From Liolophura sinensis (lineage: Eukaryota > Mollusca > Polyplacophora > Chitonida > Chitonidae): DNA of 64,000 nucleotides. The stretch covers positions 4,464,001 to 4,528,000 of the forward strand of contig NC_088304.1 of NCBI RefSeq assembly GCF_032854445.1, in the 5' to 3' direction. Below the pieces are notes generated by a model. It made no database searches, was not told the DNA's origin, and worked only from the letters and a program-made list of their open reading frames with translations. This document shows, piece after piece, positions 34,865 through 47,800 of the stretch; position 1 is the stretch's first letter, and every line of letters starts with the position of its first letter. The translations under genes and the position numbers were made by a program.

Positions 34865-35564
34865 TGTGGAGCGACAGTCCTCTAAATCATCAGTCACGTC
34901 CCCGGGCTCTGAATCCCACCAATACCAGTTTACTACCTCTCCTGTCAACACAGAAATTAATACATGTTTATGCACTTAAACACTTCAACCATACATTCGT
35001 CCGTATCTACAGACCTGACCATGGGATCACGAAACGATCTTAAACTTAAGTCAAGAAACGATCTTAAACTTAAGTCAAAATTTCAAATCGTACTAAAATT
35101 GCCATTTCTCATGTAACAAGGTCCGAGTAGTGCTTGGCACCGCAGATTTTGGATCAGTTATTGTACAACAAATTTCAGCTAAAATAACGGAAAGGAACAT
35201 ATCAAATTTAATGGTTAAAGTTCTGAAATACGTCTAAAGATAGCTTCGAGATCCCGGGGCCTAAGTTAATCCATACGTTCATGATTCTAGTAATTTTTTT
35301 TAGCTTTTTTGATTTTTTTAACACATATGATGTTCGACACCAAGTGTAACATGTTGACCGAATTAAAGGCAAAGACACATTGGTGTGAAGTATACAGCAG
35401 ATGAAAATAGTTCGAATTTTCAAAAAAAAAAAAACCCAGACTGCTAGATGTCCTCATTCAAAATTCATATACCTAATCCTATAGATCTCTGAATGGATTT
35501 CAGCTGTTAAGCCAGGAGGAATAAACGCTTTTAGTAAACAGCATTTCTGTGGTCAATCTTGTTC

Positions 35565-35895
35565 TTCCGGTAACAGTAGTAGCGGTAGATCCAGGATCAA
35601 TCCTAGGTCGGGTCACATCTAAGACTTCAAAAGAGAAAGTTGTAACTTCTGTTGGCGTTCAGTATTAAGGGGTTAGTCCAACGACCGGTTGCCCCTTACC
35701 AGCATAATAATACCTTGCCTTAGGTAAAAGATAAACCAGATAAAAGGTTGCCTACTACACAAAAGAGCGGTGGAAATCCGTCCTGCAACAAGGAAGCACA
35801 TTACATGCACTTTAAGGATTCTTTCGTCATCATATGATTGAAAAATTGTTAAGTACGATTTTAACTCCACGCACTTACTCACCCACTCATAAATG
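35565..35895 (+). mobile_element. SINE family B, 5'-truncated
   Basis: Begins inside the tRNA-like head (AGCGGTAGATCCAGGATCAA) and continues with TTCAAAAGAGAAAGTTGTAA, GTCCAACGACCGGTTG, AAAAGAGCGGTGGAAATCCG and TTACATGCACTTTAAGGATT, all present in the 62.6-kb copy. Confidence 0.85.
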
Positions 35896-36039
35896 GAGGC
35901 AGCAGGCGCGTACAAATCTATGCGGAGAAATAACACTGACACACTGACGTTCCGTGAAAACGGCCGTGGAAAAATGTACATGGCATCATGCGTCACAACA
36001 TTATACCGTACCGATTACTGGCATGTCCCGAAAAGACTT

Positions 36040-36720
36040 TGTCGTTACCATGGCAACCGCGCAAGTGGACAAATGTGTGCACCAAAATTGTAAACTTTAT
36101 GTGGCAAACTGTTGGACTGTAGGCCAGAAACGAAATCATTTTTATTTATATAGTATATATAAGGATAATGGCTATCATCTGGTTACCATGACAACCGCGA
36201 AATTGACAAAGAGTCTCGGCACATCGTCATCTGTGTATCTATGTATCCAACGAAAATTAAAACTGCGTGGAAAATAGTGGAGTTGTAGGCCGGACACGAA
36301 ATCATATCTATTTATTACATAGTATGTATAAGGAAAATGACTAACTGGATACAATGACAAGCGTGAAAAAGGACAAATGTGAGTCGCGACGCATTGTCAT
36401 CTGTGCATCTATGTATCCACCAAAAATTAAAACTCTGTTTGGAAAACAGTTGGGGTTATAGCCCGGACACGAATTCTTACTTATTTATAACGAGTACATA
36501 GTGAAACTGGCGATCTGGTAATCATGGCAACCGCGGAAATGAACAAATGTGAGTTGCGACACATCGTCACCTGTGTATCTGTGTATCCACCAAAAATTAA
36601 AACTCTATGCAGAAAACAGTTATAGCCCGGACACGAATACGGACGGACAGGCGGACAGACGGACAGGAATACAGACGGACAGACGGACAAAACCACTACA
36701 ATATGATACGCTCCACCTAA
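36040..36720. repeat. Four-copy tandem element (137-171 bp units) with X-box-like words
   Basis: Units start at about 36044, 36182, 36348 and 36518. Each opens with a variant of GTTACCATGGCAACCGCG and contains a TCGTCATCTGTGTATCTATG block, ATTAAAACT and CCGGACACGAA. The last ends in a (GGACAGAC)n run at 36650-36690. The first unit holds a perfect RFX X-box palindrome, GTTACCATGGCAAC, at 36044-36057. Confidence 0.85.
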
Positions 36721-37474
36721 TAGCGGGGGCGTATAAAAAGACGTCTATATATAGGTATCTAACTCTAAATAAAGGAATCTCAGTTTACGTGTGTACGTAT
36801 GTATGTATGTATGCTTACCTTGGAAGGTGGAATGAATACTATACCCGAGGCATATACGTCAAACTTTGTCTGCGTTTCATTCGTGACATTCTATATAGTT
36901 AACCCGATTAGGCACTTACATCGGGGTAACCGATATCTTAGTCCAGGTGGGTCATATATAATAGATCTGGAGATTATGAATAATTTAGGGGGCCATACAC
37001 ATATATTTCGTTTTATCTGTATATAACCCAAGTGAACTATATATAGATGTGAATACTGGTCCTGTTGAGGGATGTTTGTGAACTTCCTCAACTTTCTCTG
37101 CGATGATTGCTCTACACTAAACCGACCTTTTTTATCAGGTTATTTATACAGTGACTTATAGTATGGCGGGCTGAAAGGGATCGTGAGTTTTATTGAAGGT
37201 CTAGGTATTTGCTAAATGGGCAGAGGTGGTATGGCTGAAAACATCTGGAATTTGCAGGGAAACACTGTAGGCCTTTCCGCTTGCCCTAAAACTCACTTCC
37301 GGCTTGCACCGACTCTCTGCACATTGGCATAACGAATAGCTGGGATGATCCTAAATTAATCCACTTCTGTATCCGAACATTCGACGCCGTTACTCTGATT
37401 TCCAAGCTTCAACACTGTTGTCTATAATATTTACATATATTTATTTCTTTGACTGTTATTTAAAAACATTTTCG

Positions 37475-37648
37475 CTCATGCTGGCTTCCTCTCCGGCCGT
37501 ATCTTGGAAGGTTTTCCAGCAACCTGCGGATTATTGTGGGTTTACCCGGGCTCTGCCCGTTTGCCCGCTTTCCTCCCACTGGCTGCCGTCGTATAAGTGA
37601 AATATTGTTGAGTAGGGCGTAAAACCCCAATCAAATAAATAAATTTAA
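37475..37648 (+). mobile_element. SINE family A, 5'-truncated
   Basis: From CTCATGCTGGCTTCCTCTCC through GCAACCTGCGGATTATTGTG to the tail GTAGGGCGTAAAACCCCAATC with (AAAT)n. The tRNA-like head is missing. Confidence 0.85.
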
Positions 37649-37684
37649 AGCCATAGTCAAGAAATTTTCACTTGTTCGAGGTGG

Positions 37685-37925
37685 TCCTCTCCGGCCGTAC
37701 GTGTGAAAGTCTGGCCGCAACCTGCGGGTTTCTCCCCGTGTTCTGCCCCCGGCCATAATGCTGACCGCCGTCGTGTAAGTACAATACTGTTGAGTACGAC
37801 GTAAAACACCAATCAAATAAATAAATAAATATTCGAGGTGGTGGTCAGTTTTATGGATGGAAGAAACAGTGGTGCCTTGGGTAAACCATGGAACTTTGAA
37901 CCAGTTACTGACGGATTTCCCCTTG
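37685..37925 (+). mobile_element. SINE family A fragment followed by a family D tail piece
   Basis: 37685-37831 is a second SINE A (CCTCTCCGGCCGTACGTG to GTACGACGTAAAACACCAATC). It is followed at 37850-37925 by GTCAGTTTTATGGATGGAAG and related words that match the 3' part of the family D SINE at 46.5 kb. Confidence 0.75.
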
Positions 37926-38261
37926 TTTGACGTACTTATATACACACCCAATTGGTGGTAGACAAATCGTTCTCTTGACAGCGCATGCGCCGCTCTCAAA
38001 GTTTTTGTGTTTTCTGACATCACATCACCGTGACCCCAGTGATAACAATTTAAAGTGTGTAAACCTATCATTGTTCGTAAATGGTTGTTATCTACTCATT
38101 ATCTTTGTAAACATCGAATATCTCTGTATCCATGTAATCAAGTCAAAAAAGCATTCAAGTCAAAGCACGATGTCATACGCTGTATAATCGCCTATAAATG
38201 TGCCCGGAGCTAAGAGAAGGGTCATGAAGACCATAGAGAGTTATGACGCTTATTTCACCCC

Positions 38262-38365
38262 CAATTTATGCCAAATGTTCTGTTGACTGTTTCGTATAGT
38301 TTCGTAACAGTGTTATTATGTCAAATGTTCTGTTGACTGTTTCGTATAGTTTCGTAACACTGTAT
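38262..38365. repeat. Tandem duplication, about 52-bp unit, 2 copies
   Basis: CAAATGTTCTGTTGACTGTT continuing into TCGTATAGTTTCGTAACA occurs twice in tandem. Confidence 0.85.
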
Positions 38366-38694
38366 GGTTATTGGAAACTTCTGAATTCCTAATGCCATAA
38401 AACAAGCGCTAATTAATGTTAGGGTACATGTATATATAAGGGCATATGGGCCTACTATATAGTCACGTGACAGGGATCCCACCTCTCATATTAAACCAAC
38501 CCAATGTGTGAGTAACAGGGATACATCCTATATCTTGAATTAATTTCAACATATCTGGAAATCTTGTTCAGATACGTGAAATTCGTTCAAACAAAGGCGC
38601 CATCTACAACAGCCTCAGTACTACGCATGTATAAAAAAGAAAAAATAATAATTAATTAAATACAATAAAAATAAACATCCCGGATATGTAAGAC

Positions 38695-38840
38695 TGATTT
38701 CCAGATATGGTCAAACGGATTGAAGATATCTAGAATGAATTGGCGTAGGCCTATTTCCACATACCAGGCGAACTGTCCATGCTACTATGCACAGTACTTA
38801 ATTGGCGGTATCTCAAACATATGCCTTACAAGTGTCTAGT
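38695..38840 (+). repeat. Dispersed repeat family Z, copy 1
   Basis: Shares GATTTCCAGATAT, AAGATATC.AGAATGAATTGGCGTA, TATTTCCACATA, CTATGCACAGTAC and GTATCTC in order with 40020-40150. Confidence 0.6.
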
Positions 38841-39179
38841 TTTCGTTCCGATGAACTCTTCCCTAGATCCTAATGATTAACTAATGTGTTCGGATTTTGT
38901 TTCAGTGTTTTTAACTTTAAATTCGATTAATATTTTGTCAAATTAATGATACCGGTACTTTAAAAACTTATTTGTCACAATAAACTTTAGTACGTCTACG
39001 GAGCAATTCAGTAGGGTGCAGCCTCAACACACGTTAGCGTACAGTGTAGGCCTATACATAGGCTAGTAAATGAATAGTAATGTTAATACACTCAGCCTTA
39101 TAGTATAAAGAAATAACACTAGCAGAACCAATGATTTCAACTTACAAAAATGTTGGAGCGGAGCAGCAAAAATGGCCGG

Positions 39180-39279
39180 CTGTCTTCCTGTCTACCGTTT
39201 TACAACTATTCCTTGTGCAAATACAGAACTGTCTTCCTGTCTACCGTTTTACAACTATTCCTTGTGCAAATACAGAACT
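39180..39279. repeat. Perfect tandem duplication, 49-bp unit, 2 copies
   Basis: CTGTCTTCCTGTCTACCGTT continuing to CAAATACAGAA is repeated without change, which marks a very recent duplication or an assembly artefact. Confidence 0.9.
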
Positions 39280-39829
39280 GATATCACAGTTTGGAGGGTC
39301 CAGAGTGTGAGGATATAGTGTTTCATAGAACGTTACAGACCGCTATTATTTGATGTAAACAACATTCAAATACGATGTGATGTGATGTGATGCATACTGT
39401 TATTATGTGATAAACCACGACCGCGCGTGAATATCCGTCAACAGCCGGAAATTTGACTTAATCAGAATGCTGAACATTAAAACCATGTATTTGGGCCTGT
39501 ATAAGTTCTATACAGGGAAAAGTGACTTTAGCCCTCTATACAGGCTTACTTCCTGATTCAAAGTTTAATATGGTCATCTGTATGAATTGCTCAAAAGCCC
39601 ATTCTACGACGCACACCCATTTTCAATAAATGGTTCACAGAGCCCATGCGTGCCTGTTGGGGGGTAAGGATTTTTCTACATGTTTTCACACATTTTTTGT
39701 AAGACTGTTTATCAACCATGTTAACAATCACACCTTATAAAAGAAAAACTTCACTTTTTTCTACGATTACAACAGCATGGGTGATTCCATATATACATAA
39801 AATTTAGCGACGTATACGCCCACCTGTGC

Positions 39830-39975
39830 TGCTCATGGTTTAAGCAGAAATAGCCAAAAATGCAGTGGCGTTAGTTACAATTTATTAGACGTCACTGGTC
39901 TAGAATTACTTTACATGTTGTGTTGTCGTCACATTTAATACATATACATTAAACAATGCGCATGAATCAAAATAA
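39830..39975 (+). repeat. Dispersed repeat family Y, copy 3
   Basis: CATGGTTTAAGCA, TTAGACGTCACTGGTCTAGAA, TTGTCGTCACATTTAA match the copies at 7.0 (opposite strand) and 11.4 kb. Confidence 0.65.
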
Positions 39976-40015
39976 AAAAAAACTTAAGTAAAATAAAACA
40001 AAAAATAAACATGAA

Positions 40016-40160
40016 CATAAAAATGATTTCCAGATATTTCCAAATGATTTCAAGATATCAAGAATTAATTGGCGTATTTCCACATATCTGGAGAAGTTTC
40101 CATGATACTATGCACAGTACATTGCCGGTAATTGCCGGTGTCTCGAATAAAATATCTCGT
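40016..40160 (+). repeat. Dispersed repeat family Z, copy 2
   Basis: Same ordered blocks as 38695-38840, including AATTGGCGTATTTCCACATA and ACTATGCACAGTAC. Confidence 0.6.
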
Positions 40161-41337
40161 GGAATGTTTAGTCCACGAGAAGAATCCTGGTTTACAATAT
40201 GTGTGAATACAATACAAAGCACTACAGCCTAGAGAGTAAAAAAAATATGCTTTTTATTACTCTTATAGCTTTTTAACACTGATCTAAATGACGAATCTCT
40301 GACAGCTCGTAAAGGTTGGACTTACATGATGTAATTAGCCGGAAACTACCAAGTGTTAGCGGAAGGAAAATGCATAAAACCAGCCTCCTCATGTAGTGAC
40401 TTGAAGTGCCATACTACCTGGATTAATGTACCCATTTGAACATTTTTTTACACTCAGTTTAACAATATATACAGAGGTAGCTAACTATGAATAAATAATA
40501 AATCTGAACACTCATCCTTTCACGAACTTCCGAGTTGGTAAACTTGTCAATGAAAATTTTGATTTTAGCCGTCAGAATGTAAGCTATATCAAAGTCTATC
40601 AAAGAACAAAAACAGCAATAGTTCTGTATAAAGAAATGAAAGAAACTGTGACCTGTAATTCGCCTTGGTAAAGCGTAGTGTGCCGAGTTTCAAACCACAA
40701 TATCGAACAATATGGAAGAAGACGGGAAAACTCCATTACAAGGCAATGGCAGCACGAAACTTGGAACTAGATGTTCAAACTGTCACAGCGAAGCCACATT
40801 ACAATTATTTTCACTTAAATATGACCATTCATTCTCACAAAAAAAATTCCCGAAAATTGTCAAAACACGATAAAACCGGCAAGAAGTTTTCTGTACAACG
40901 TCATATTTCTGATAAACCTTAGATCCATTATATCTCGTTGATCGGGATGTGAATCTAGGATACCCTTTGAACAATTCTTCACCACTGCAGTGTTGTCCCT
41001 TTAAATGTAGTGGGGGTGTTGAACATTTAACTTGGGCTGTGGGGACCAGTAGAGTGACATACGTATACTAATGGTGTTGAATTAGATAGCCAAGTTGGAT
41101 ATGCATGCACGAACAGATGAAATCAAAGCGCATCAGCTGAGATATACACTCTAATTATGGACAACTTCTAAACTAGCATGGTACACGATCTGGGTACTCA
41201 TTTGATTCATTCGCCTCGAACAATCCTTGTGTCTTTACATTGTCGCTGAAAAAAGTTAATCTCTTCTCTTACCTTGTATACTTTCTTTGATATTTTGGTG
41301 GTTTGTGTTCAGCGTTTTGGAAATTACTGATTGCTGT

Positions 41338-41400
41338 TTTAATGCTGTACTCAAGACCATTTCATTAACAAGACGGTGACCTGGTTTATATGGGCAGGGA
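41338..41400 (-). mobile_element. SINE family A fragment
   Basis: TGCTGTACTCAAGACCATTTCATT and ACAAGACGGTGACC are diverged reverse-complement pieces of the family A 3' half. Confidence 0.5.
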
Positions 41401-41827
41401 AATTGGAAGAGCCAGATAAAACCAATCCCACGGTATACGACCCTATTTCTTCTAAAATTTGGGCCACCTGGTCTTCTCCTTTTAGCCAATATACATATAA
41501 TTCTAACGGTCATACTGAGTTTCTTTTTTCTCACATGGTTAGACCATCTAATAAACAACATGTTCAAATCTTCACTATTCCTGGTAAAAAAGGCTGGTAA
41601 AAGAAATGTCATATTCTACTTTCAACACTACTAATATCTGTCTCAAATTTTAGAAGAATTAAGGTACCTTCTACCGCAATGCTGTGGCCAAACCATTCAG
41701 TGAGAGCTAGATTTAAGCAAGAAGCCTAAATGACCAAAAATCAGTCACCTGCGTCAAGCTGGATGATTTAGCTAACTGACAGAAATGAACTGATAACAAC
41801 AAACTTTCATGACATTTTCTTAAGTTC

Positions 41828-41833
41828 TTTATT
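41828..41833 (-). terminator. PIGL: Poly-A signal of PIGL
   Basis: A canonical AATAAA on the minus strand, 14 bases after the stop codon at 41848, implying a very short 3' UTR. Confidence 0.7.
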
Positions 41834-41847
41834 TCTGATTATAGCAG

Positions 41848-44800
41848 CTACGTGACTGGAGAAGACACAGTGGAGATTCTTTGGTAAGAATTGACAACCA
41901 TGTAACGTGAAAATGTCAGGTGCAGAATCCTAAACCACTCCATCTGACTCCAATGTGCCAGGCAAGCATGCTGAAAACAACAAGATAACAGATCTTATAC
42001 CACTGCATCTGACTCCAATGTGCCAAGCAAGCACGCTGAAAACAACAAGATAACAGATCTTACACCACCCCATCTGACTCCAATGTGCCAGGCAAGCACG
42101 CTCAAGACAACAAGATAACAAATCTTACAGCACTCCATCTGACTCCAGTGTGCCTAGCAAGTACGCTGAAAACAAACAAGATAACAGATCTTACACCACC
42201 CCATCTGACTCCAATGTGCCAGGCAAGCACGCTGAAAACAACAAGATAACAGATCTTATAGCACTCCATCTGACTCCAGTGTGCGAGGCAAACAAACTGA
42301 AAAATACCAAATAACAAATCTTATACCACTCCATCTGACTCCAATTGGTCTACTGTACAGAGAGCAAAACCAGAGCAGTGAAAACGGTGTGACAGTTAGG
42401 AAATGGTCACACATAACCAATGAAAGAAGGCCTCCTGTCAATTTCACTCAGGGTTTCATTCTCACTGTTCTTCACGTAACATGATTAACTAGTTGCTCCC
42501 CCTAGAACCATGATTTACACAGACCTGAGTAAAAAAAACAGGCAATGATGTTAACTGCATTTAATTCAGGGTTTCACTTATCGAAAATGATAAGTAAAAC
42601 GTAATGACACACTAACTTGTGACAAATTTGTAGTCTTAACATCTGAGTGAGAAATAATCTATAAAGTTTTGATTAACTTAAGGCAATTCCAAGATATTCT
42701 TCACCAGTTTTATTTAAAGGAAGATTTACCTGCCCCTTCAGAAAGTCCCTCCAGGGGGAGACAACAATAAGATCAGAAGTCATGAGGCTGACAGGCAGGT
42801 CAAGGACAAACAATGTAAAATACTGTCTGGGTAAACTGATGCTGTCCAGGCAAAAAACGTCCACACCTGTCAAGTATATAGAAGAAACAAAAACATGCTG
42901 ATAGACTGTTAAGTGTGAGGGGATTTACCAGCTGGGGATTTGAACCTGAGATCTCTGGATTTGGAGTCCATACCTCTACTACTAGACTAACGGGAAATTC
43001 CCTTTAGCCCAGAGGCAGATAGAACTTATAAATCACCCCATTACATAAATATCTTTGTGCTCTTTATAGTGGGGGTGGAAAAATACAAAGCATCTAACGG
43101 GAGGGGGAAACCCTAGGGCGAAGTTACCGTTCCTCAAATGATCAGTCTTTTAGCTGAACTACTGTACAGTTTCAAATACATAAACAACACTCAGCTGTTC
43201 AAGCGGGCTCATAAAAAGATACATGAAAAGGTACCATCAAAAAAAGAGTATGGTCTTACAGAAAGGGAAGAAAGGCAAAAAAAAACTTTTCATTCTTTAG
43301 GCATATTTTATATTTCTTACTAGCCTTTTATTTTACGTATATTTTCCATAAGTGGTGGGGAATATTCGGAAATGACGTCATTGGTGAACATACACTGGGA
43401 ACACGGGACCAGCTCAAAGTGAACATAAAGTCTGCCACATGGAAAAAGTGATATATGACACAGTTATCAGAGAAAAATATGTAAAAACTTCTATAAAAGT
43501 TTGAAAGCCGAGAAGATGTTCAGCACTGAGGATATGGCATTGACAGACAATTCACTCCAAGCAGCCATGTTGTAAAAACCCTTATGAAATTGGCCAATCA
43601 CTAGTGCTGAAAATGTCACGTGATAACTGGCTGTCAAGTCAAAAAACCTATTAACTCTCGATTGTCAGTGTGCTTTCTTATAGTGGATAGACAGATATCG
43701 ATGTAATAAATTGGATTTTGCTACTAGTTTAAATGTTAAACTGATGCGTTTTGAACCACACATGTATGAGCAGGGAACTGAGAATGACTTCCTGTGTCAC
43801 AATGTGTACATCTTGGGCAGGATACTGCAGTAACTTATCAGGGTATACTGGTGAGAAAAACGCCTCAGAAGAGTCACTGCTTATTCAAAAATATTGTGAC
43901 TTTGCATTATTACGAAAATATCTTTCCAAAATCTGTATGAAAGAATCTGTTATGAATCAGAAGATCCTGCTACGTTCAGTAAATCCCCTGAAGTCGGTAA
44001 GCCAAATGATTACACTGTGCAGGACGAGGACGAGCAGGATCGCTAAAACATGAGGCTTATGTGCACGAACATCGCCCTGACACAGTGCCAAACTAAAAGA
44101 AACATCGCCCCATTAAACACGGAACAAACCTGATACTCTTTAGTTGGGTATCAGGCATTACTGTTTGTATTTTCTCATTATCACCTTGTTTAATACTGAT
44201 GGTGTGGGAGAGCTCTTAGGTTTTGTAGCGTCACTCTAGACAGCTATAACATGGCAAAACGGCGTCATCAATTGAGGGGCTGGGTGCTGACAATTGTTTG
44301 CTATTTATTTTGTTGATAAGCGGTGTAGGATTTTAAAAATATTGGTACAAGATTTCTGGAATACTACTTTATTAATTAATTCAGCTTTAGTGGCTGCCTT
44401 TATGTTCACTTTAACAATCTCTTCCCCACAACAAGGCTGTCTTCACACCTATCACTGCTGAAGTTACTAAAACAGGCTAGTTAATATTCAGACTGATCCT
44501 TAGTGCCTTAAAACAACTCCAGTTTAAAGCCACTTTTTATTTCTCATGAAGAAAGCTGAGAAGCATTTTTATACTTTGTCAGGCAAAAACTCCATGTATC
44601 CTTAAGTGAATTCTGATTGGTTTATTGGTCCTACAAATGAACATGTTTGCCTGTCCTGCCACGAAGAACCAATCACAATTCAGTAACTTCATTTGAACTG
44701 TCCAGTGGATGTCACATAATGCAAGACAGTATGAAGTTTTGTGGAACTGCCCTTACCCTTATAAGGTGTACTGGAGGTATACTTGAGGTACACCTTAGGT

Positions 44801-47800
44801 GTACCATTGGGGCGTAGCAGATCTGAAGTGAGGTGTGTCTAAGGTATACTTAAGGTGTATGTGAGGTGTACTGAAGATGTATCTGAGGTTCTGCCAATTA
44901 TGCAAATTAGCACCTCAAGTACACCTATAATACACCTGAGTGGAGGTGTACCCTGTAAATATAAGGTAAAAAATATGATGCCTGAAGTACAGTTGAGGTA
45001 TAGCTGAGGTGCATGCTCAAAGACAAGAAGTATATACACTGTTTTCACTTTTATTGTGATAGAAACAAGCTCAAAACACTTAAATGTTGACTGTATAAAT
45101 TATAGATAAATTTAAGTAAGTTGTAAGCACATAGTGTTCTTTGTTTACTTCATTACAAGAACAGCAGTGATATTCATTTACATGACTCTTCTAGCTGACT
45201 GATCAAAATTTACTACTCCTTTTCTATGCCTTTTAGAACTGCTCATGTGCCCAAACATGTTACAAATTCTGGCTTAGGGAGCATCAATCAGTCCATAATT
45301 GTTTTTTTTTTTCCCACAGCCTGGAATCTATATGCACATTGTTCAGGGCAGCCATCTTGGAATTATCAGGGCCAAATATATCCATGCTCTGTGATGATTC
45401 AATATTTGCACACTAAATGGCAAGTCAGTCTAGGATGAGAAAAAAAATTTTTTTTACACAATTTTTTTTCTTTTGCACAAAAACATTTGTAATTTTCTGC
45501 TCGCCATTTTGTCTAAGGAAAACTATCTGAATCGGATCTTTTTGCTTTAAAACTTCAAAAAAAAGTGGTCGGGGTGTACCTGAGGTACAGGACGACTAAA
45601 TTATAATCAAAAACTCTCAAAGTCTCTAAAGTGTACCTGGAATAAATCATTTAATTTTTTTAACTTTCGCAGTTTCTAAGGTGTTCCTGAGGTACATCTT
45701 CTTTGTCCTGATCTTTTTTTCCCAAGTTGCTGAGGTGTATTTGAGGTACATTATCTCATATTCAAAAACTGCTCAAACACTCTCAAAGTCTTTAAGCTGT
45801 ACCTGAGGTACATCTTCTAAGTGTTGATTTTCCCGAGGTACATCTGAGGTATGGGCATATGACTGGGGTGTATTTGAGGTAAAGTGCACCTCAGATAATA
45901 TAAGTGGGGTGTACACCTCATCTATACCTCACGCTAAGGTGTACATGTGGTGTACACCCCCATGTACACCTGAACTATATATCGCACTGAGGTGTACACC
46001 TCATATCTGTACGGGTATCTTATGGTTTGTTTGAGTGGCTTACTAGATTTACCTCCAACTGTTAAAGAGTGCTACATTCTCAAGGGAGGTAACTGTTAAA
46101 ATAAGAAACCAAAAAGTCTGTATTCAGAAATCACTCATTACAGGTTACTTCAGTAATAGATATCCTTTCACCAAAGGAATGTTCTTGGGAACATCTCAGG
46201 TTTTAACAGGAATATCCACATCTACACATCTAAACACAATCCCCATTGTTCAAATGGAACAATCTGAGAGAAGAAAGTGTTTACAACATCATCTATTGCA
46301 TTGCAGAGAATATGAACTTTTAATGTGTGTACCATAACATGATAAAATATTCAGCAATTACCTTCAGGCAGTCTTCCATCTGATATCAAATACCTGAAAA
46401 ATACAACCATGGTAAGATATCTGATATTAATATACACAAAAACAACTACGATTAAATATCTGATAGAAAGATCTGACAAATCATCTTTGTTACTTATGTG
46501 ATGACTGTCAGGTTTATGGGTGGAGGAAACCAGGGTGCCTGGTGTACTAAACAACAGACCTATGTCTGGTGCACGACAAACTTCTTAATGTAAAGTTGCA
46601 GCCAAAATAGCGCCAGCCGGATTTGAACATGCAACCTCACTGGTCAAGGGCCCAATTGTCACTTTAACAGGGCCAGCGAGGCTCCTACTGTAACGGCGTG
46701 GTCAAAAAACAGAGAAATGGAAATTTACTTACTGAAGAGCAAAGTATAGACTTCTGTGATTCTTGTGGCCACTTACACCATAACTGTCAAAGGTCAAGAT
46801 CTACAAATGAGAAGGGAGGTAACTGTATGAGGGGATAGAACTGTGGAGCAAATGATAACACCTCCCAAAAAAACAAATAAAACAATAAATATATGTATGT
46901 CTGTCTGCTTGAGGTTTAACGTCATAATGAACAATTTCAGTAATATGACGACGGCGAGGGTGTGCGTACATATACTGCATCTTCTTGTGGCAGGGTGAGT
47001 CCATGCCACCAAAGTGCAACCGCCACTGAAGCATCATGCTGAAAACACCAGACAAGACACCCCACCCAGTCACATTATACTGACACTGGGCTAACCAATT
47101 CTGATTCCTTGCTCTAAACCCTGAGTGCTGAGCACCAAGCAAGGCAGAAACAAGTACTATTTTTAACGTCTTGACCCGACCTGGGTTTAATCCTGGGTCT
47201 CTGACTTCGAGGCAGACGCTCTACCCATTAACCACCGAAACGGTTAAAAAAATAAATAAATAACCAAAGCCTATGTCCCGGGTGACAAGGCAAATAGGGA
47301 CAGCAATCATGATATGTAGAGGAAATGTCAGAAAAAAAAACAAAACAATTTCACACACCTCAAATTGTGGTGCACTTAATAATTCATGGTCTATGGTATT
47401 TTGCAGCAAAATAATAACCAGTACAGCACTTGTAGCATGAGCATTCAATCAAAATACAAGCAGGTCTGTCTTACTATACTTACTGTGTCAGGTTTGATCT
47501 CATGAATATAATCTAGAATAACTTTCCCACACAGTTTCTTGTCCCATATTATAGTTGGGTCATCCTGTAGAGAGCTGCAAAAGAGATGTACATAATAATA
47601 TGTACTTGTAATTATACAGATCCCTTAAACAGACAATGAATTAAAGGAAAATTTTCAGAAAAAAGCAATACCTAAGGGTATAGTATAGCACTAATACAGT
47701 AGCAAAAATATTTGACCTCTCATTACCTATACCTTTCATATAAAATAAGATAGTGGTCAAAAACTGAAGGCATGGTGAGGTCTAGCTAATAAAGAAAAAA

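Larger units (their letters stand above)
34980..41337. other. Intergenic repeat-rich stretch, no gene seen
   Basis: About 6.4 kb between the TLR and PIGL. It holds SINEs, a four-copy tandem element, two small perfect duplications and dispersed-repeat copies, listed separately. A 49-base direct duplication containing CGATCTTAAACTTAAGTCAA lies near 35030-35078. Open frames up to 146 residues coincide with repeats. Confidence 0.5.

Noticed and set aside
34865-34975. Longer TLR start (37 extra residues)
   Set aside because: The extension hides the signal peptide and contains a likely 3' splice site, so the inner ATG is preferred.
40665-40922. 85-residue basic frame
   Set aside because: No domain, no conserved context; consistent with chance.
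42905-43000. Functional tRNA-Trp gene
   Set aside because: Acceptor and T stems pair imperfectly, and a related copy at 54.26 kb has a different anticodon, as in a SINE family.
43751-44053. 100-residue frame in PIGL intron 5
   Set aside because: No recognisable domain, no matching splice phase with PIGL exons 5 and 6.
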